64,000 nucleotides of DNA, from positions 248,001 through 312,000 of the forward strand of contig NZ_AUGN01000004.1 of assembly GCF_000422685.1 (NCBI RefSeq), read 5' to 3'. The DNA comes from Flavobacterium gelidilacus DSM 15343. Lineage in GTDB: Bacteria; Bacteroidota; Bacteroidia; Flavobacteriales; Flavobacteriaceae. Shown here in pieces: positions 17,265 through 25,925 of this stretch (position 1 is its first letter; every line of letters begins with the position of its first letter). The translations under genes were made by a program, and so were the position numbers. The notes under the pieces were generated by a model. It was not told where the DNA came from and made no database searches. It saw only the letters and a list, made by a program, of their open reading frames with translations.

Positions 17265-18800
17265 TTATTTAGCAGGAACAACTTTATACGTTGGATCTTC
17301 TATAATATTTACATCAATGATAGCCTTGGCATTATTAAGTAATTCAATACAATCATTACTTAAGTGTTTTAAGTGAACCACTTTGTTTACGGCAGCATAA
17401 CGTTCCGTAATTTTATTTACAGCATCAATGGCACTCATATCGGCAATTCGGCTTTCTGCAAAGTCAATAATAACTTCATTTGGATCGTTTTGTACATCAA
17501 ATTTTTCAGCAAAAGCTGTAGTTGAACCAAAGAATAATGGGCCAAAAATTTCATAATGTTTCACTCCATTATCATCTGTGAATTTTCTTGCACGAATTCT
17601 TTTGGCATTTTCCCAAGCAAAAACTAAAGCTGAAATAATGACTCCAATTAAAACGGCTAAAGCTAAATTATGCATTAAAATCGTAACGAAAGTCACCACC
17701 AACATCACAAAAATATCAGATTTTGGCATTTTGGTAAAAGCTCTAAAACTTGCCCATTCAAAGGTTCCAATAGCAACCATAATCATAACTCCAGTTAAAG
17801 CAGCCATTGGTAATAATTCAATTACAGGTGCTCCAAATAAAATGATGGCTAAAATGGTTAATGCAGCCACAATTCCAGATAATCTAGCTCTAGAACCAGA
17901 CGATAAATTAACTAAAGTTTGGGCAATCATTGGACAACCACCCATACCAAAGAAAAACCCGTTGGCAATATTGGCAGTTCCTTGAGCTAAACATTCGCGG
18001 TTACTGTTTCCTTTTGTTCCTGTGATTTCGTCTACTAAATTCAACGTCAGTAAACCTTCTGTTAAACCTACAGCTGCCATGATTAAACCATAAGGCAAAA
18101 TGATTTTAAAAGTTTCTAATGTAAAAGGAATTTGAGGAATATGAAAAGGAGGAAGGCTTCCACTAACAGAAGCAATATCTACAACTTGTTTGGTGTCAAT
18201 ATTAAAGATTAAAACGACTGCAAAAACAACAATAATAGCAACCAAAGAAGCCGGAACAGCTTTAGTTATTTTTGGAAAGAAAAGGATAATAGCAATAGTT
18301 AAAGCCACTAATCCAGCCATGATATATAGAGGTGAACCTGATAATAATTCACTTTGTCCGTTAATAATGGTTTTAAATTGTTCTAATTGCGACATAAAGA
18401 TTATTACGGCTAATCCGTTTACGAAACCAAACATTACAGGTTGTGGCACTAATCGAATAAATTTACCTAGTTTAAGTAATCCTACAACTATTTGAATGAT
18501 TCCAGCCAAGGCAACAGCTGCAAACACATATTCTAGGCCGTTAGAATTCATTAAGGCAATTAATACAATAACTGTTGCACCAGCACCACCAGAAACCATT
18601 CCAGGACGACCACCAAAAATTGCAGTGATTATTCCCATGATGAATGCTCCGTATAATCCAACTAATGGAGGAAAACCAGCTAATATAGCAAACGACAACG
18701 ATTCTGGAATCATAGTCATAGCAACTGTTAAACCTGCAAGGATTTCGGTTTTATAATCTACTTTTTGTTTGAAATCGAAAAGATTCAGTACTTTTTGCAT
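17265..18800 (-). CDS. SulP-family inorganic anion transporter with STAS domain
   Basis: 511 residues with about 10-12 hydrophobic segments up to residue 395, including the SulP signatures TVAMTMIPESLSFAILAGF near 26 and GFFFGMGGCPMIAQTLVN near 282. A C-terminal STAS domain starts around 410 (IFGPLFFGSTTAFAEKF, then VIIDFAESRIADMSAIDAV). SulP proteins carry sulfate, bicarbonate or other anions, driven by Na+ or H+; the substrate is not predictable. Monocistronic, with its own promoter and terminator. Confidence 0.93.
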   Translation of the reverse strand: MQKVLNLFDFKQKVDYKTEILAGLTVAMTMIPESLSFAILAGFPPLVGLYGAFIMGIITAIFGGRPGMVSGGAGATVIVLIALMNSNGLEYVFAAVALAGIIQIVVGLLKLGKFIRLVPQPVMFGFVNGLAVIIFMSQLEQFKTIINGQSELLSGSPLYIMAGLVALTIAIILFFPKITKAVPASLVAIIVVFAVVLIFNIDTKQVVDIASVSGSLPPFHIPQIPFTLETFKIILPYGLIMAAVGLTEGLLTLNLVDEITGTKGNSNRECLAQGTANIANGFFFGMGGCPMIAQTLVNLSSGSRARLSGIVAALTILAIILFGAPVIELLPMAALTGVMIMVAIGTFEWASFRAFTKMPKSDIFVMLVVTFVTILMHNLALAVLIGVIISALVFAWENAKRIRARKFTDDNGVKHYEIFGPLFFGSTTAFAEKFDVQNDPNEVIIDFAESRIADMSAIDAVNKITERYAAVNKVVHLKHLSNDCIELLNNAKAIIDVNIIEDPTYKVVPAK

Positions 18801-18832
18801 TATAATTTTGGCTTTTATTTTTTTTGAAGATG

Positions 18833-18840
18833 CAAAGGTA
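18833..18840 (-). promoter_or_regulatory. -7 promoter element of the SulP gene
   Basis: TACCTTTG on the minus strand matches TAnnTTTG and lies 33 bp upstream of the ATG at 18800. Confidence 0.4.
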
Positions 18841-19106
18841 AGGTTTTGTAATGGATTTTCTGATTTTCAGATTTTGGATGTTCGGATTTTGGATTTTGGA
18901 ACACAGATTAAAGAAATTGGAGAAATAAAAAAAAATTAAAGGCAAAGGAGCAAAGTTTTACGCAAAGAGTATATGAATAATATGTAAAGCGAAACATTTT
19001 TTTAGTATAAAACAATTCTATGTGCCTATTTGGTTAAAAAAGAACGACGATAACACTGATTTGACGAACTTTCACGAATATTCAAACTCATAATATATAA
19101 AAGAGA

Positions 19107-19125
19107 TTCTGAATCAAGTTCAGAA
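19107..19125. repeat. short hairpin repeat TTCTGAA-N5-TTCAGAA
   Basis: A perfect seven-pair inverted repeat around TCAAG, embedded in GATTCTGAATCAAGTTCAGA, a type of mini-repeat often scattered through flavobacterial spacers. Only one copy is seen in this window. Confidence 0.4.
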
Positions 19126-19150
19126 TGACAAGGATGAAATTTTGCCTTAT

Positions 19151-19184
19151 AACCTTTTAAACCTTTAACCTTTTAACCCTTTTT
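19151..19184. repeat. tandem AACCTTTT run overlapping the coaD stop codon
   Basis: Four imperfect units (AACCTTTT, AAACCTTT, AACCTTTT, AACCCTTTTT) run into the last codons of coaD, so slippage could change its C-terminus slightly. Confidence 0.45.
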
Positions 19185-19631
19185 CAAGACTGCTTCTGGA
19201 ACTAATTTAGTAATATCACCACCATTTCTAAGTACATCTCTCACAATGCTTGACGAAATATAAGAAGTGCTTGCTGCTGTTAATAAAAACACAGTTTCGA
19301 TTTTGGATAATACTCTATTAGTATGAGCGATGGCTTTTTCAAATTCAAAATCAGCTGGATTTCTTAAACCTCTTAAAATGAATTGCGCTTTTTCTTTTTT
19401 GCATAAATCGATTGTTAATCCTGTGTAAGTAATCACTTTTACTTTTGGTTCGTCTTTGAAAGATTCTTCAATAAAGCGTTTTCTATCTTCAAGAGTGAAC
19501 ATGTATTTTTTTTCAGCATTTACACCAATGGCAACTATAACTTCATCAAATAGGGAAATTCCTCTTTTAATAATGTCAAAGTGTCCGTTTGTAATGGGAT
19601 CAAATGATCCTGGGAAAATTGCTTTTTTCAT
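19173..19631 (-). CDS. coaD: phosphopantetheine adenylyltransferase
   Basis: 152 residues, the usual size. It transfers AMP from ATP to 4'-phosphopantetheine, the fourth step of CoA synthesis. The nucleotidyltransferase motif GSFDPITNGH (8-17) and the late SSSIVRD signature are intact, as is FILRGLRNPADFEFE. It follows the DUF5615 gene by 11 bp and may share transcription with ddl upstream. Confidence 0.96.
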   Translation of the reverse strand: MKKAIFPGSFDPITNGHFDIIKRGISLFDEVIVAIGVNAEKKYMFTLEDRKRFIEESFKDEPKVKVITYTGLTIDLCKKEKAQFILRGLRNPADFEFEKAIAHTNRVLSKIETVFLLTAASTSYISSSIVRDVLRNGGDITKLVPEAVLKKG

Positions 19632-19642
19632 TTTTGCTGAAT

Positions 19643-19984
19643 TTATTTAATTTCTAAGCAACTAATCTCTTCATATAAAGGGTTTTGAAGAAAGTCAATT
19701 AAAATTTCTTTTTTGCTTATTAATATTTCAATTATGTTATTCGTTGTTAAATTACCTGTCCTTAACCAAATTATTTTTGGAGGATGACCTTTTAAATTTG
19801 AAATTTCAAAAAAGTCAGCATCAAAAGTTACTACAGAAAAATCATTGTCTTTTGTATACTTCCATATTTGTTTATCTGAATTGTTTTCAATTCCAAGTTG
19901 TCCAACTTGATTTGAATTTGGAAAAAATGTTTCAATCTTTTTTACAATTCTAAATGAAACATTTTGGTCAAATAACAATTTCAC
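19643..19984 (-). CDS. DUF5615 PIN-like protein, putative toxin of a TA pair
   Basis: 113 residues. The DUF5615 PIN-like pattern is visible: LLFDQNVSFRIV with Asp6, the acidic KDNDFSVVTFDADFFEI, and PKIIWLRTGN with a C-terminal helix. PIN-like folds are metal-dependent RNases; activity here is inferred from the fold family. The ATG overlaps the end of the DUF433 gene by 4 bp, the standard arrangement of such toxin-antitoxin pairs. Confidence 0.88.
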   Translation of the reverse strand: MKLLFDQNVSFRIVKKIETFFPNSNQVGQLGIENNSDKQIWKYTKDNDFSVVTFDADFFEISNLKGHPPKIIWLRTGNLTTNNIIEILISKKEILIDFLQNPLYEEISCLEIK

Positions 19985-20205
19985 GAGGCAACTCTAGTTT
20001 TGTGTACTTTATCAGCTGCATAAGCTAAAGAAGCTTTGATTTGTTCTTCATTGAGCTCTGGGAAATCAATAATAATTTCTTCAAATGTCATTCCATCTGC
20101 TAGCCAATTTAAAATGTCATAAACAGAAATTCTTGTTCCAATAATAATTGGTTTTCCGAATCTTAATTCAGAATCTATTTCAATATATTTTTGATAATTT
20201 ATCAT
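19981..20205 (-). CDS. DUF433 protein, putative antitoxin
   Basis: 74 residues covering the whole DUF433 domain: IDSELRFGKPIIIGTRISVY, WLADGMTFEEIIIDFPELNE and a C-terminal helix ASLAYAADK. DUF433 is a winged-helix-like domain regularly paired with DUF5615 proteins and thought to act as antitoxin and autorepressor. It starts 8 bp after ddl and overlaps the toxin gene by 4 bp. Confidence 0.9.
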   Translation of the reverse strand: MINYQKYIEIDSELRFGKPIIIGTRISVYDILNWLADGMTFEEIIIDFPELNEEQIKASLAYAADKVHKTRVAS

Positions 20206-20213
20206 GATTTATT

Positions 20214-21203
20214 TTATTTCTTCCAAATAGGTTTGTTCTGTAAAGCTAATTCAATTTCGCTATCTAGCAAATCACTCATTGGAATATTTGCATAAGTAGC
20301 TTGTTGTGGAAATATACTTTGTGGGCTTAATCCAGGATTCGTGTTGATTTCTATAAAATGAGGTTCGTTATTCATAATAATGTATTCTGCTCTTGAAAAA
20401 CCTTTCATTCTTAATGATTCGTAGACTTTAATTGCTGTTGTAGTGACTTTTTCGGTCATTTCTGGACTAATTCTAGCTGGAGTTATTTCTTCGGATTTAC
20501 CCAAATATTTGGCTTCATAATCAAAAAAGTCATTGTGAGAAACGATTTCTGTCAAACCTAAAACCGTAGTTTTTCCTTTGTAATTTAAAACGCCAACAGA
20601 AATTTCCGTTCCATCTAAGAAGCTTTCAATTAAAATATCTTTATCTTCTGCAAAAGCAAAAATCAAGGCTTTTTCATATTCTTCTTTCGAATTTACTTTT
20701 GAAATTCCTAAACTACTTCCAGATTGATTCGGTTTTACGAAAAAAGGTAAGCCTAAATCGACAACAACATCTTCATAAGTAAAATCAATATTTCCTTCTG
20801 AAACATAAATAGATTTTGCTCTAGGAATATTAAATTTTGATAGCACTGAAAGCGTATCACGTTTATTAAAAGTTAAACTAGATTGATAATAATTACAACC
20901 AGCATACGGAATTTCTAATAGTTCCCAATAAGCTTGTAAATGCCCGTCTTCGCCAGGAGTTCCGTGTACGGTATTTAAAATCACATCAAAGTGAGTAGTA
21001 GAAAAACCATCAGAAAAGGAGAAATCGGCTTTGTTAATGGAAAGTTTTTCTCCATCAACAATAGCAAACCAACCTTCTAACAAGATATGAATTTCATAAA
21101 TGTTATATTTGTCTTGATCTAAATTGTTTAAAATTAATTGTCCGCTTCGAAGTGAAATTACTGATTCGTCAGAATATCCACCCATTACTACTGCTATGTT
21201 CAT
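20214..21203 (-). CDS. ddl: D-alanine--D-alanine ligase
   Basis: 329 residues of the ATP-grasp fold. It joins two D-Ala with ATP for peptidoglycan precursors. The N-terminus MNIAVVMGGYSDE, the GTPGEDG substrate loop, KPNQSGSSLG and the metal/substrate motif EINTNPGLSPQSIFPQ are all present, so it should be active. First gene of a leftward run with the TA-like pair and coaD. Confidence 0.95.
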   Translation of the reverse strand: MNIAVVMGGYSDESVISLRSGQLILNNLDQDKYNIYEIHILLEGWFAIVDGEKLSINKADFSFSDGFSTTHFDVILNTVHGTPGEDGHLQAYWELLEIPYAGCNYYQSSLTFNKRDTLSVLSKFNIPRAKSIYVSEGNIDFTYEDVVVDLGLPFFVKPNQSGSSLGISKVNSKEEYEKALIFAFAEDKDILIESFLDGTEISVGVLNYKGKTTVLGLTEIVSHNDFFDYEAKYLGKSEEITPARISPEMTEKVTTTAIKVYESLRMKGFSRAEYIIMNNEPHFIEINTNPGLSPQSIFPQQATYANIPMSDLLDSEIELALQNKPIWKK

Positions 21204-21228
21204 ATTAAATTGAATATATACTTCCTTA

Positions 21229-21236
21229 CAAAAATA
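21229..21236 (-). promoter_or_regulatory. -7 promoter element of ddl
   Basis: TATTTTTG on the minus strand (21236-21229) fits TAnnTTTG and lies 26 bp upstream of the ATG at 21203. No -33 TTG was found. Confidence 0.35.
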
Positions 21237-21352
21237 TCATATTTTATTTATCTGAGGGTTAGTATTTGCTGTTTTATTAAAAATAAATGAATAAATAATA
21301 AAATGCTACTTTTATGGTTATTATTAGATAGGTAAATCAAACTATAAATTTA

Positions 21353-21360
21353 TATCTTTG
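21353..21360 (+). promoter_or_regulatory. -7 promoter element of the PASTA/rluD operon
   Basis: TATCTTTG matches TAnnTTTG and ends 16 bp before the ATG at 21376. A TTG at 21358, which could be read as an earlier start, lies within this element and is therefore not the start codon. Confidence 0.4.
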
Positions 21361-21375
21361 CTAAAATTAAAATTT

Positions 21376-22023
21376 ATGAGAATTTTTGAATTTTTAAAGA
21401 GCTGGACTTTTGTTAAACAGATAGTAATCGCAATTATAATTGTAGGTGTATTTGGCTTTTTATTGGTGAATTTTTTAGATTTTAGAACCAGACATGGTGA
21501 AGAAATCGATGTGCCAGACTTAAAGAAAATGAAAATTGAAATCGCTGAAGAAAAATTAGCTGACCTTGGTGTTGAAGCGGTAGTTCTTGATACAGTTGAT
21601 TATAACAAGGATTTTCCACCTTATTCTATTGTGGAACAAGATCCTGAAGCAGGTGAAAAAGTAAAAGATGGACGAAAAATATATGTCAAAATTAATTCTG
21701 GTGGTTATGCAATGATCACTTTACCAGATTTAGAAGAAAAAACATACAGACAAATACAAGCTACATTCAGAGCATTAGGTTTGCAAGAAGGTGATATTAC
21801 CTATAAGCCAAATTTAGCAAAAGACTTAGTTTTAGTAGCAAGACATAACGGAAAAGTATTAAAAAAAGGGGATAAGGTTCTTAAAAATTCTAGAATTGAT
21901 CTAGATTTAGGTGATGGGAAAAGAACTTTTGAAGAATCTGATTTAGATGGAATGATTGATTCATTGCAAATAAACAAACCTGAAATTGATGCTGATGTTC
22001 CAAAAACAGAAGGAGAATACTAA
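21376..22023 (+). CDS. PASTA-domain membrane protein
   Basis: 215 residues from the ATG at 21376. One transmembrane helix (about 14-36) anchors periplasmic PASTA repeats with the marks DVPDLKKMKIEIAEEKLADL, PEAGEKVKDG and a second LPDLEEKTYRQIQATFRALG. PASTA domains bind cell-wall fragments. There is no kinase or transpeptidase part. It overlaps the pseudouridine synthase start by one base (TAATG), so the two are coupled. Confidence 0.9.
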   Translation: MRIFEFLKSWTFVKQIVIAIIIVGVFGFLLVNFLDFRTRHGEEIDVPDLKKMKIEIAEEKLADLGVEAVVLDTVDYNKDFPPYSIVEQDPEAGEKVKDGRKIYVKINSGGYAMITLPDLEEKTYRQIQATFRALGLQEGDITYKPNLAKDLVLVARHNGKVLKKGDKVLKNSRIDLDLGDGKRTFEESDLDGMIDSLQINKPEIDADVPKTEGEY

Positions 22024-23078
22024 TGATTGAAGAAGGAAAAAATATAGAAGCTGAATTAGAAGACGAAAATTTATTTGAACATTTTAGATTTGAAGCGACT
22101 AAAGGTCAAGCACCATTAAGAGTTGATAAATTTTTAATGAACTTAGTTGAAAATGCCACCAGGAATAAAATTCAACAAGCTGCCACGAACGGAAATATCT
22201 TTGTAAATGATGTTCCAGTAAAATCGAATTATAAAGTCAAAGCTTTTGATGTTGTTCGTATTTTATTAGAATATCCACCATTTGAGAATTTGATTATTCC
22301 CGAAAATATCCCTTTAGATATTGTTTATGAGGATGATCAATTGTTGGTTGTAAATAAGCCTGCTGGTTTAGTGGTGCATCCTGGTTATGGAAACTATACT
22401 GGAACGCTTGTAAATGCTTTGGCTTATCATTTTGACAACTTGCCAATGAATAGCTCTGAACGTCCTGGTTTGGTGCATAGAATTGATAAAGACACTTCTG
22501 GTTTGTTGGTAGTAGCAAAAACTGAATTTGCTATGACTTATTTAGCGAAGCAATTTGCTGATAAAACGTCTGAAAGAGAATATATTGGAATCGTTTGGGG
22601 AAATGTAGAAGAAGATGAAGGTACAATTGAAGGTAATATTGATAGACACGTTACTAATAGAATGCAAATGTCTGTTTACGATGTGGATGGAGATAAAGGA
22701 AAACCTGCTGTAACGCATTACAAAGTTTTAGAACGTTTGGGTTATGTAACTTTGGTTGCTTGTAAGCTAGAAACAGGAAGAACTCACCAAATTAGAGTTC
22801 ATATGAAGCATATAGGTCACACTTTGTTTAATGATGAACGCTACGGTGGAAATTTAATCCTAAAAGGAACTACTTTCACTAAATACAAGCAATTTGTAGA
22901 TAATTGTTTTAAAGTGTTACCAAGACAAGCGCTTCATGCTAAAACATTAGGTTTTGAACATCCAATTACAAAACAATTTATGCGTTTTGATTCAGAAATT
23001 CCTCAAGATATACAAGTTTGTATTGAAAAATGGAGAACGTATTCTACAGCTAAAAATTACGATGATTTAGAAGACTAA
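22023..23078 (+). CDS. rluD: RluD-family 23S rRNA pseudouridine synthase
   Basis: 351 residues. An S4 RNA-binding domain (about 33-80) precedes the RluA-type catalytic domain, with the active-site motif HRIDKDTSG at 152-160 (Asp155 nucleophile) and the late GRTHQIRVHM. Domain order and length match RluD, which makes pseudouridines in helix 69 of 23S rRNA. The precise uridines modified are inferred. Confidence 0.92.
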   Translation: MIEEGKNIEAELEDENLFEHFRFEATKGQAPLRVDKFLMNLVENATRNKIQQAATNGNIFVNDVPVKSNYKVKAFDVVRILLEYPPFENLIIPENIPLDIVYEDDQLLVVNKPAGLVVHPGYGNYTGTLVNALAYHFDNLPMNSSERPGLVHRIDKDTSGLLVVAKTEFAMTYLAKQFADKTSEREYIGIVWGNVEEDEGTIEGNIDRHVTNRMQMSVYDVDGDKGKPAVTHYKVLERLGYVTLVACKLETGRTHQIRVHMKHIGHTLFNDERYGGNLILKGTTFTKYKQFVDNCFKVLPRQALHAKTLGFEHPITKQFMRFDSEIPQDIQVCIEKWRTYSTAKNYDDLED

Positions 23079-23090
23079 TTGTTTTGAAAA

Positions 23091-24188
23091 TTATTTATAA
23101 TATTCAATTTTTCTAGAAGTATATAAAACTAAATTATCAATTGTTGACTTTCTTGTGATCCAATTTCCATTTTTGTCATAAGTATATTCAACAATTTTTT
23201 TGTGTGTTATTTTTCCATCTGGTGAATAAACAATTTCAGAAGTTAGATTGTTTTTTACATCGAACGTATACGTTGTTTTAGAAAGTAATTTTTTGTTTTT
23301 ATAAATTTTCCATGAAGTTGTATTGTCTTTTTCATCATATTCAAAATCTTCTTTGTTGTTTGAATTATCAAAAACTTCAAAGCTTCCTTTAGAAATTAAA
23401 CGGTTTTTGTCATCATAAGTTCTGAATAATTCAGCATCTAAACTTCCTTTATCAGTATAAGTTTTTGTGCTTAATAACTGATTAGAACCATCATATTCAT
23501 AAGTTGTTTTGGTAATGACTTTAAAGTCTTTATTGTATATTATTTCTATTGATTTATTACCATTATTGTCATATTCAATAGAAAGTCTAGATTGCATTAT
23601 AGGTTTGCCTTGAAAATAAATTTCTTCTGTAACTCTATTGTCATTGTCATAAGAATAACTTGTTCTATCTGCTTGATTTTCATGGCTATCATATTTGTAT
23701 TTTTCAATTTTCTTACCATTTTCAAATAAAAAAACTTCTTTATCTAACATTTGTAAACCATTGAAACGTCGTGTAATAATAGTGTTTTTAGTATTATCCC
23801 AAGTGTATTTTGTTTCTATATATTCATTTGGATTAGTAAAGTTTTTAATGGAAATTATCTTGTTTTTTCCTTCATAGATAATATCTTCAGAAATAGTACC
23901 GTCTTCGCTATAAGTAATTTTATTTATTAATTTTCCATTTTCATCAAACGTTAATGCAATATCAGGATTAAATTGATTTTCAAATTTACGCACTGAATTA
24001 ATATTTGTTTCATCTCTTTTTTCTGCTGTAGTGTATTCTAAAGTAGATTTTACATTTCCATTTAAATCAAAATCACTCCATTGTGAGTTTATATTTTCTG
24101 ACTCAACTTCTTCGCTAACTATTTTTTCGTCTTCTTTACAAGAAATAAATAAAGTAGTAAAGCAAAGTAAAAAGATAATATTCTTCAT
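23091..24188 (-). CDS. lipoprotein with YD-type beta repeats
   Basis: 365 residues with lipobox FISC (Cys17). The mature protein is built of about a dozen strand-turn repeats of the type YEYDGSNQLLSTKTYTDKGS and YDDKNRLISKGSF, similar to the YD/toxin_RHS_2-like repeats of Bacteroidota lipoproteins. It is predicted to be a surface or periplasmic beta structure. It starts 2 bp after the superoxide dismutase gene, so it is probably the last gene of that operon. The function is unknown. Confidence 0.85.
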   Translation of the reverse strand: MKNIIFLLCFTTLFISCKEDEKIVSEEVESENINSQWSDFDLNGNVKSTLEYTTAEKRDETNINSVRKFENQFNPDIALTFDENGKLINKITYSEDGTISEDIIYEGKNKIISIKNFTNPNEYIETKYTWDNTKNTIITRRFNGLQMLDKEVFLFENGKKIEKYKYDSHENQADRTSYSYDNDNRVTEEIYFQGKPIMQSRLSIEYDNNGNKSIEIIYNKDFKVITKTTYEYDGSNQLLSTKTYTDKGSLDAELFRTYDDKNRLISKGSFEVFDNSNNKEDFEYDEKDNTTSWKIYKNKKLLSKTTYTFDVKNNLTSEIVYSPDGKITHKKIVEYTYDKNGNWITRKSTIDNLVLYTSRKIEYYK

Positions 24189-24190
24189 AA

Positions 24191-24961
24191 TTATAGTTTA
24201 AGAGCTATAGAATTGTCGTATTTTTTTGAAACAATATCCCAGTTTATAATGTTAAAAAGGCCTTCAATATATTCTGTTCTGTTGTTTTGGTATTTTAAAT
24301 AATAAGCATGTTCCCAAACATCAATAGCTAAAATTGGAGTTCCTTTTTCAATAGCGTTTGACATAAGTGGATTATCTTGATTGATTGTTTGAGAAATTTT
24401 TAATTTACCTTCTTTATCCACAAGTAACCAAACCCAACCAGAACCAAAAAGACTTGTTGATGTTTCAGTGATTTTATCATTCATACTACTAAATGAACCA
24501 AAATCTCTAATTATTGCTTCGCCAAAAGTACTGCTAGGTTTAGTTCCTTTTTTTGGACTTAAAATTTCAAAGAATAAATTATGATTGTAGTATCCACCAG
24601 CATTATTGCGAAGAAATGAATTGTTTAAGTCTAGTTTATTTAGAATTTCTTCAATTGTACTTGTTTTAAATTCAGTGTCCTTTATGGCTGTATTTAATTT
24701 ATTGGCATAACCTAAATGATGTTTTGAATAGTGAATTTCCATAGTTTTAGCATCAATATAAGGTTCTAAATCATTATACTGATAAGCTAATCCATTCATA
24801 GAAAATGGTTTGTCATTTGTTTTTACTTCTGCAGGATTTGCATAAATAATTTCTTCAACGGCATTTGGATCTGGTAATTGAACTTCTTGAAGTACTTTTT
24901 CTCTTTTACAAGAAAATAATAATGAAATAAAAAACAGACTAAATAGTACTAATTTTTTCAT
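24191..24961 (-). CDS. superoxide dismutase (Fe/Mn type) carried as a lipoprotein
   Basis: 256 residues. A lipoprotein signal ends in LFSC (Cys18), a linker of about 35 residues follows, then the full Fe/Mn SOD fold. Metal ligands are His77 (EIHYSKHH), His127 (YYNHNLFF), Asp214 and His218 (DVWEHAYY), and GSGWVWLLVD is present. It dismutates superoxide; the lipid anchor places it outside the cytoplasm. It follows the acyl-CoA-binding-protein gene by 23 bp in a membrane-lipid cluster. The choice of Fe or Mn is not decided here. Confidence 0.92.
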   Translation of the reverse strand: MKKLVLFSLFFISLLFSCKREKVLQEVQLPDPNAVEEIIYANPAEVKTNDKPFSMNGLAYQYNDLEPYIDAKTMEIHYSKHHLGYANKLNTAIKDTEFKTSTIEEILNKLDLNNSFLRNNAGGYYNHNLFFEILSPKKGTKPSSTFGEAIIRDFGSFSSMNDKITETSTSLFGSGWVWLLVDKEGKLKISQTINQDNPLMSNAIEKGTPILAIDVWEHAYYLKYQNNRTEYIEGLFNIINWDIVSKKYDNSIALKL

Positions 24962-24984
24962 TTTGATATAATATGTTTTGAAAA

Positions 24985-25272
24985 TTAAAGTTTTCTTTCC
25001 TTTAAAAGAGAGTTTATTAAAGTAATATATTGTTCTTTAGCATCATCAATTGATAAATGATTTACTTGCATCCAAGCATTCATTTTAAAGGCATTTTTTA
25101 AGTCATTTGCGTCTTGTGAGGCTTCAATGTTTAATGAAGGTCGAGTAGAAGTGGCATGTTTGTATAAACCATATAGAACTAGTTGCATATTTGGTGGAAC
25201 CGACTCTTTTTCGATTTTATTAGCATTTTCAAATGCTTCATCAAATAATATATTTAGTTCTTCGCTGTTCAA
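24985..25272 (-). CDS. acyl-CoA-binding protein
   Basis: 95 residues of the ACBP four-helix fold. LNILFDEAFENANKI begins helix 1, PPNMQLVLYGLYKHATSTRPS holds the conserved ligand-binding Tyr/Lys segment, and KNAFKMNAWMQVNHLSIDDA matches the KWDAW-type helix 3 region. It binds long-chain acyl-CoA in the cytoplasm. The family is mostly eukaryotic but present in some bacteria. It starts 2 bp after psd, which suggests supply of acyl chains to phospholipid synthesis (inference). Confidence 0.9.
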   Translation of the reverse strand: MNSEELNILFDEAFENANKIEKESVPPNMQLVLYGLYKHATSTRPSLNIEASQDANDLKNAFKMNAWMQVNHLSIDDAKEQYITLINSLLKERKL

Positions 25273-25274
25273 TT

Positions 25275-25925
25275 TTATTGTTTTTTTGTTAATACAGTAA
25301 CTCCACCAATTGCTTTCTGTCCTAATTTCACATCAATAGGAGTTCCAATTGGAAAATATAAATCTACTCTTGAACCAAACTTGATAAAACCAGCGTCTTT
25401 TCCTTGAACAACTCGCATTCCAACTTCAGCATAGTTTACAATTCTACGAGCTAATGCACCAGCAATTTGTCTGTACATTACTTCGCCATAAACACGATTT
25501 TCTACAACTACAGTTGTTCTTTCGTTTTCTTCACTTGCTTTTGGATGCCAAGCTACTAGGTATTTTCCTGGATGATATTTGCTGTATTTTACAATTCCGT
25601 TTAAAGCATAACGAGTCACGTGCACATTAATAGGTGACATGAAAATAGAAACCATTACTCTTTTATCTTTAAAATATTCTGGTTCAAAAACTTCTTCAAT
25701 AACTACAACTTTGCCATCTACTGGAGCAATTATATGATTGTCGCTATTATCGACATCTCTTTTAGGGTTTCTAAAAAACTGTAATACTAAAATTAATATT
25801 ACTACTGCTAAAACTTGAATAAGCTTACTTATCCAAAAATTGTCAAACACATCAGAAACTAATAACAACGCTACAGATATAATAACTGTAATTAAAATAA
25901 TTTTTCTTCCTTCTTTATGAAACAT
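25275..25925 (-). CDS. psd: phosphatidylserine decarboxylase, short (PSD-A) type
   Basis: 216 residues from the ATG at 25925; a longer frame from 25967 lies inside cdsA and adds no conserved residue. It decarboxylates phosphatidylserine to phosphatidylethanolamine. The self-cleavage site for the pyruvoyl group is Gly184-Ser185 in KFGSRVDLYFP. Two hydrophobic segments (9-25 and 32-50) fix it in the inner membrane. It overlaps cdsA by 11 bp. Confidence 0.93.
   Translation of the reverse strand: MFHKEGRKIILITVIISVALLLVSDVFDNFWISKLIQVLAVVILILVLQFFRNPKRDVDNSDNHIIAPVDGKVVVIEEVFEPEYFKDKRVMVSIFMSPINVHVTRYALNGIVKYSKYHPGKYLVAWHPKASEENERTTVVVENRVYGEVMYRQIAGALARRIVNYAEVGMRVVQGKDAGFIKFGSRVDLYFPIGTPIDVKLGQKAIGGVTVLTKKQ

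Larger units (their letters stand above)
18801..19172. other. 372-bp gene-free region with decayed repeats
   Basis: I see no gene. It contains the SulP promoter (18833-18840), short reiterations of GATTTTGGA and GCAAAG, a small hairpin repeat at 19107-19125, and an AACCTTTT tandem run at the coaD end. The content looks like repeat debris common in flavobacterial spacers. Confidence 0.5.

Noticed and set aside
17578..18756. Three rightward ORFs (17578, 18190, 18496) opposite the SulP gene
   Set aside because: They are shadows of a strongly conserved transporter and encode no recognisable domain.
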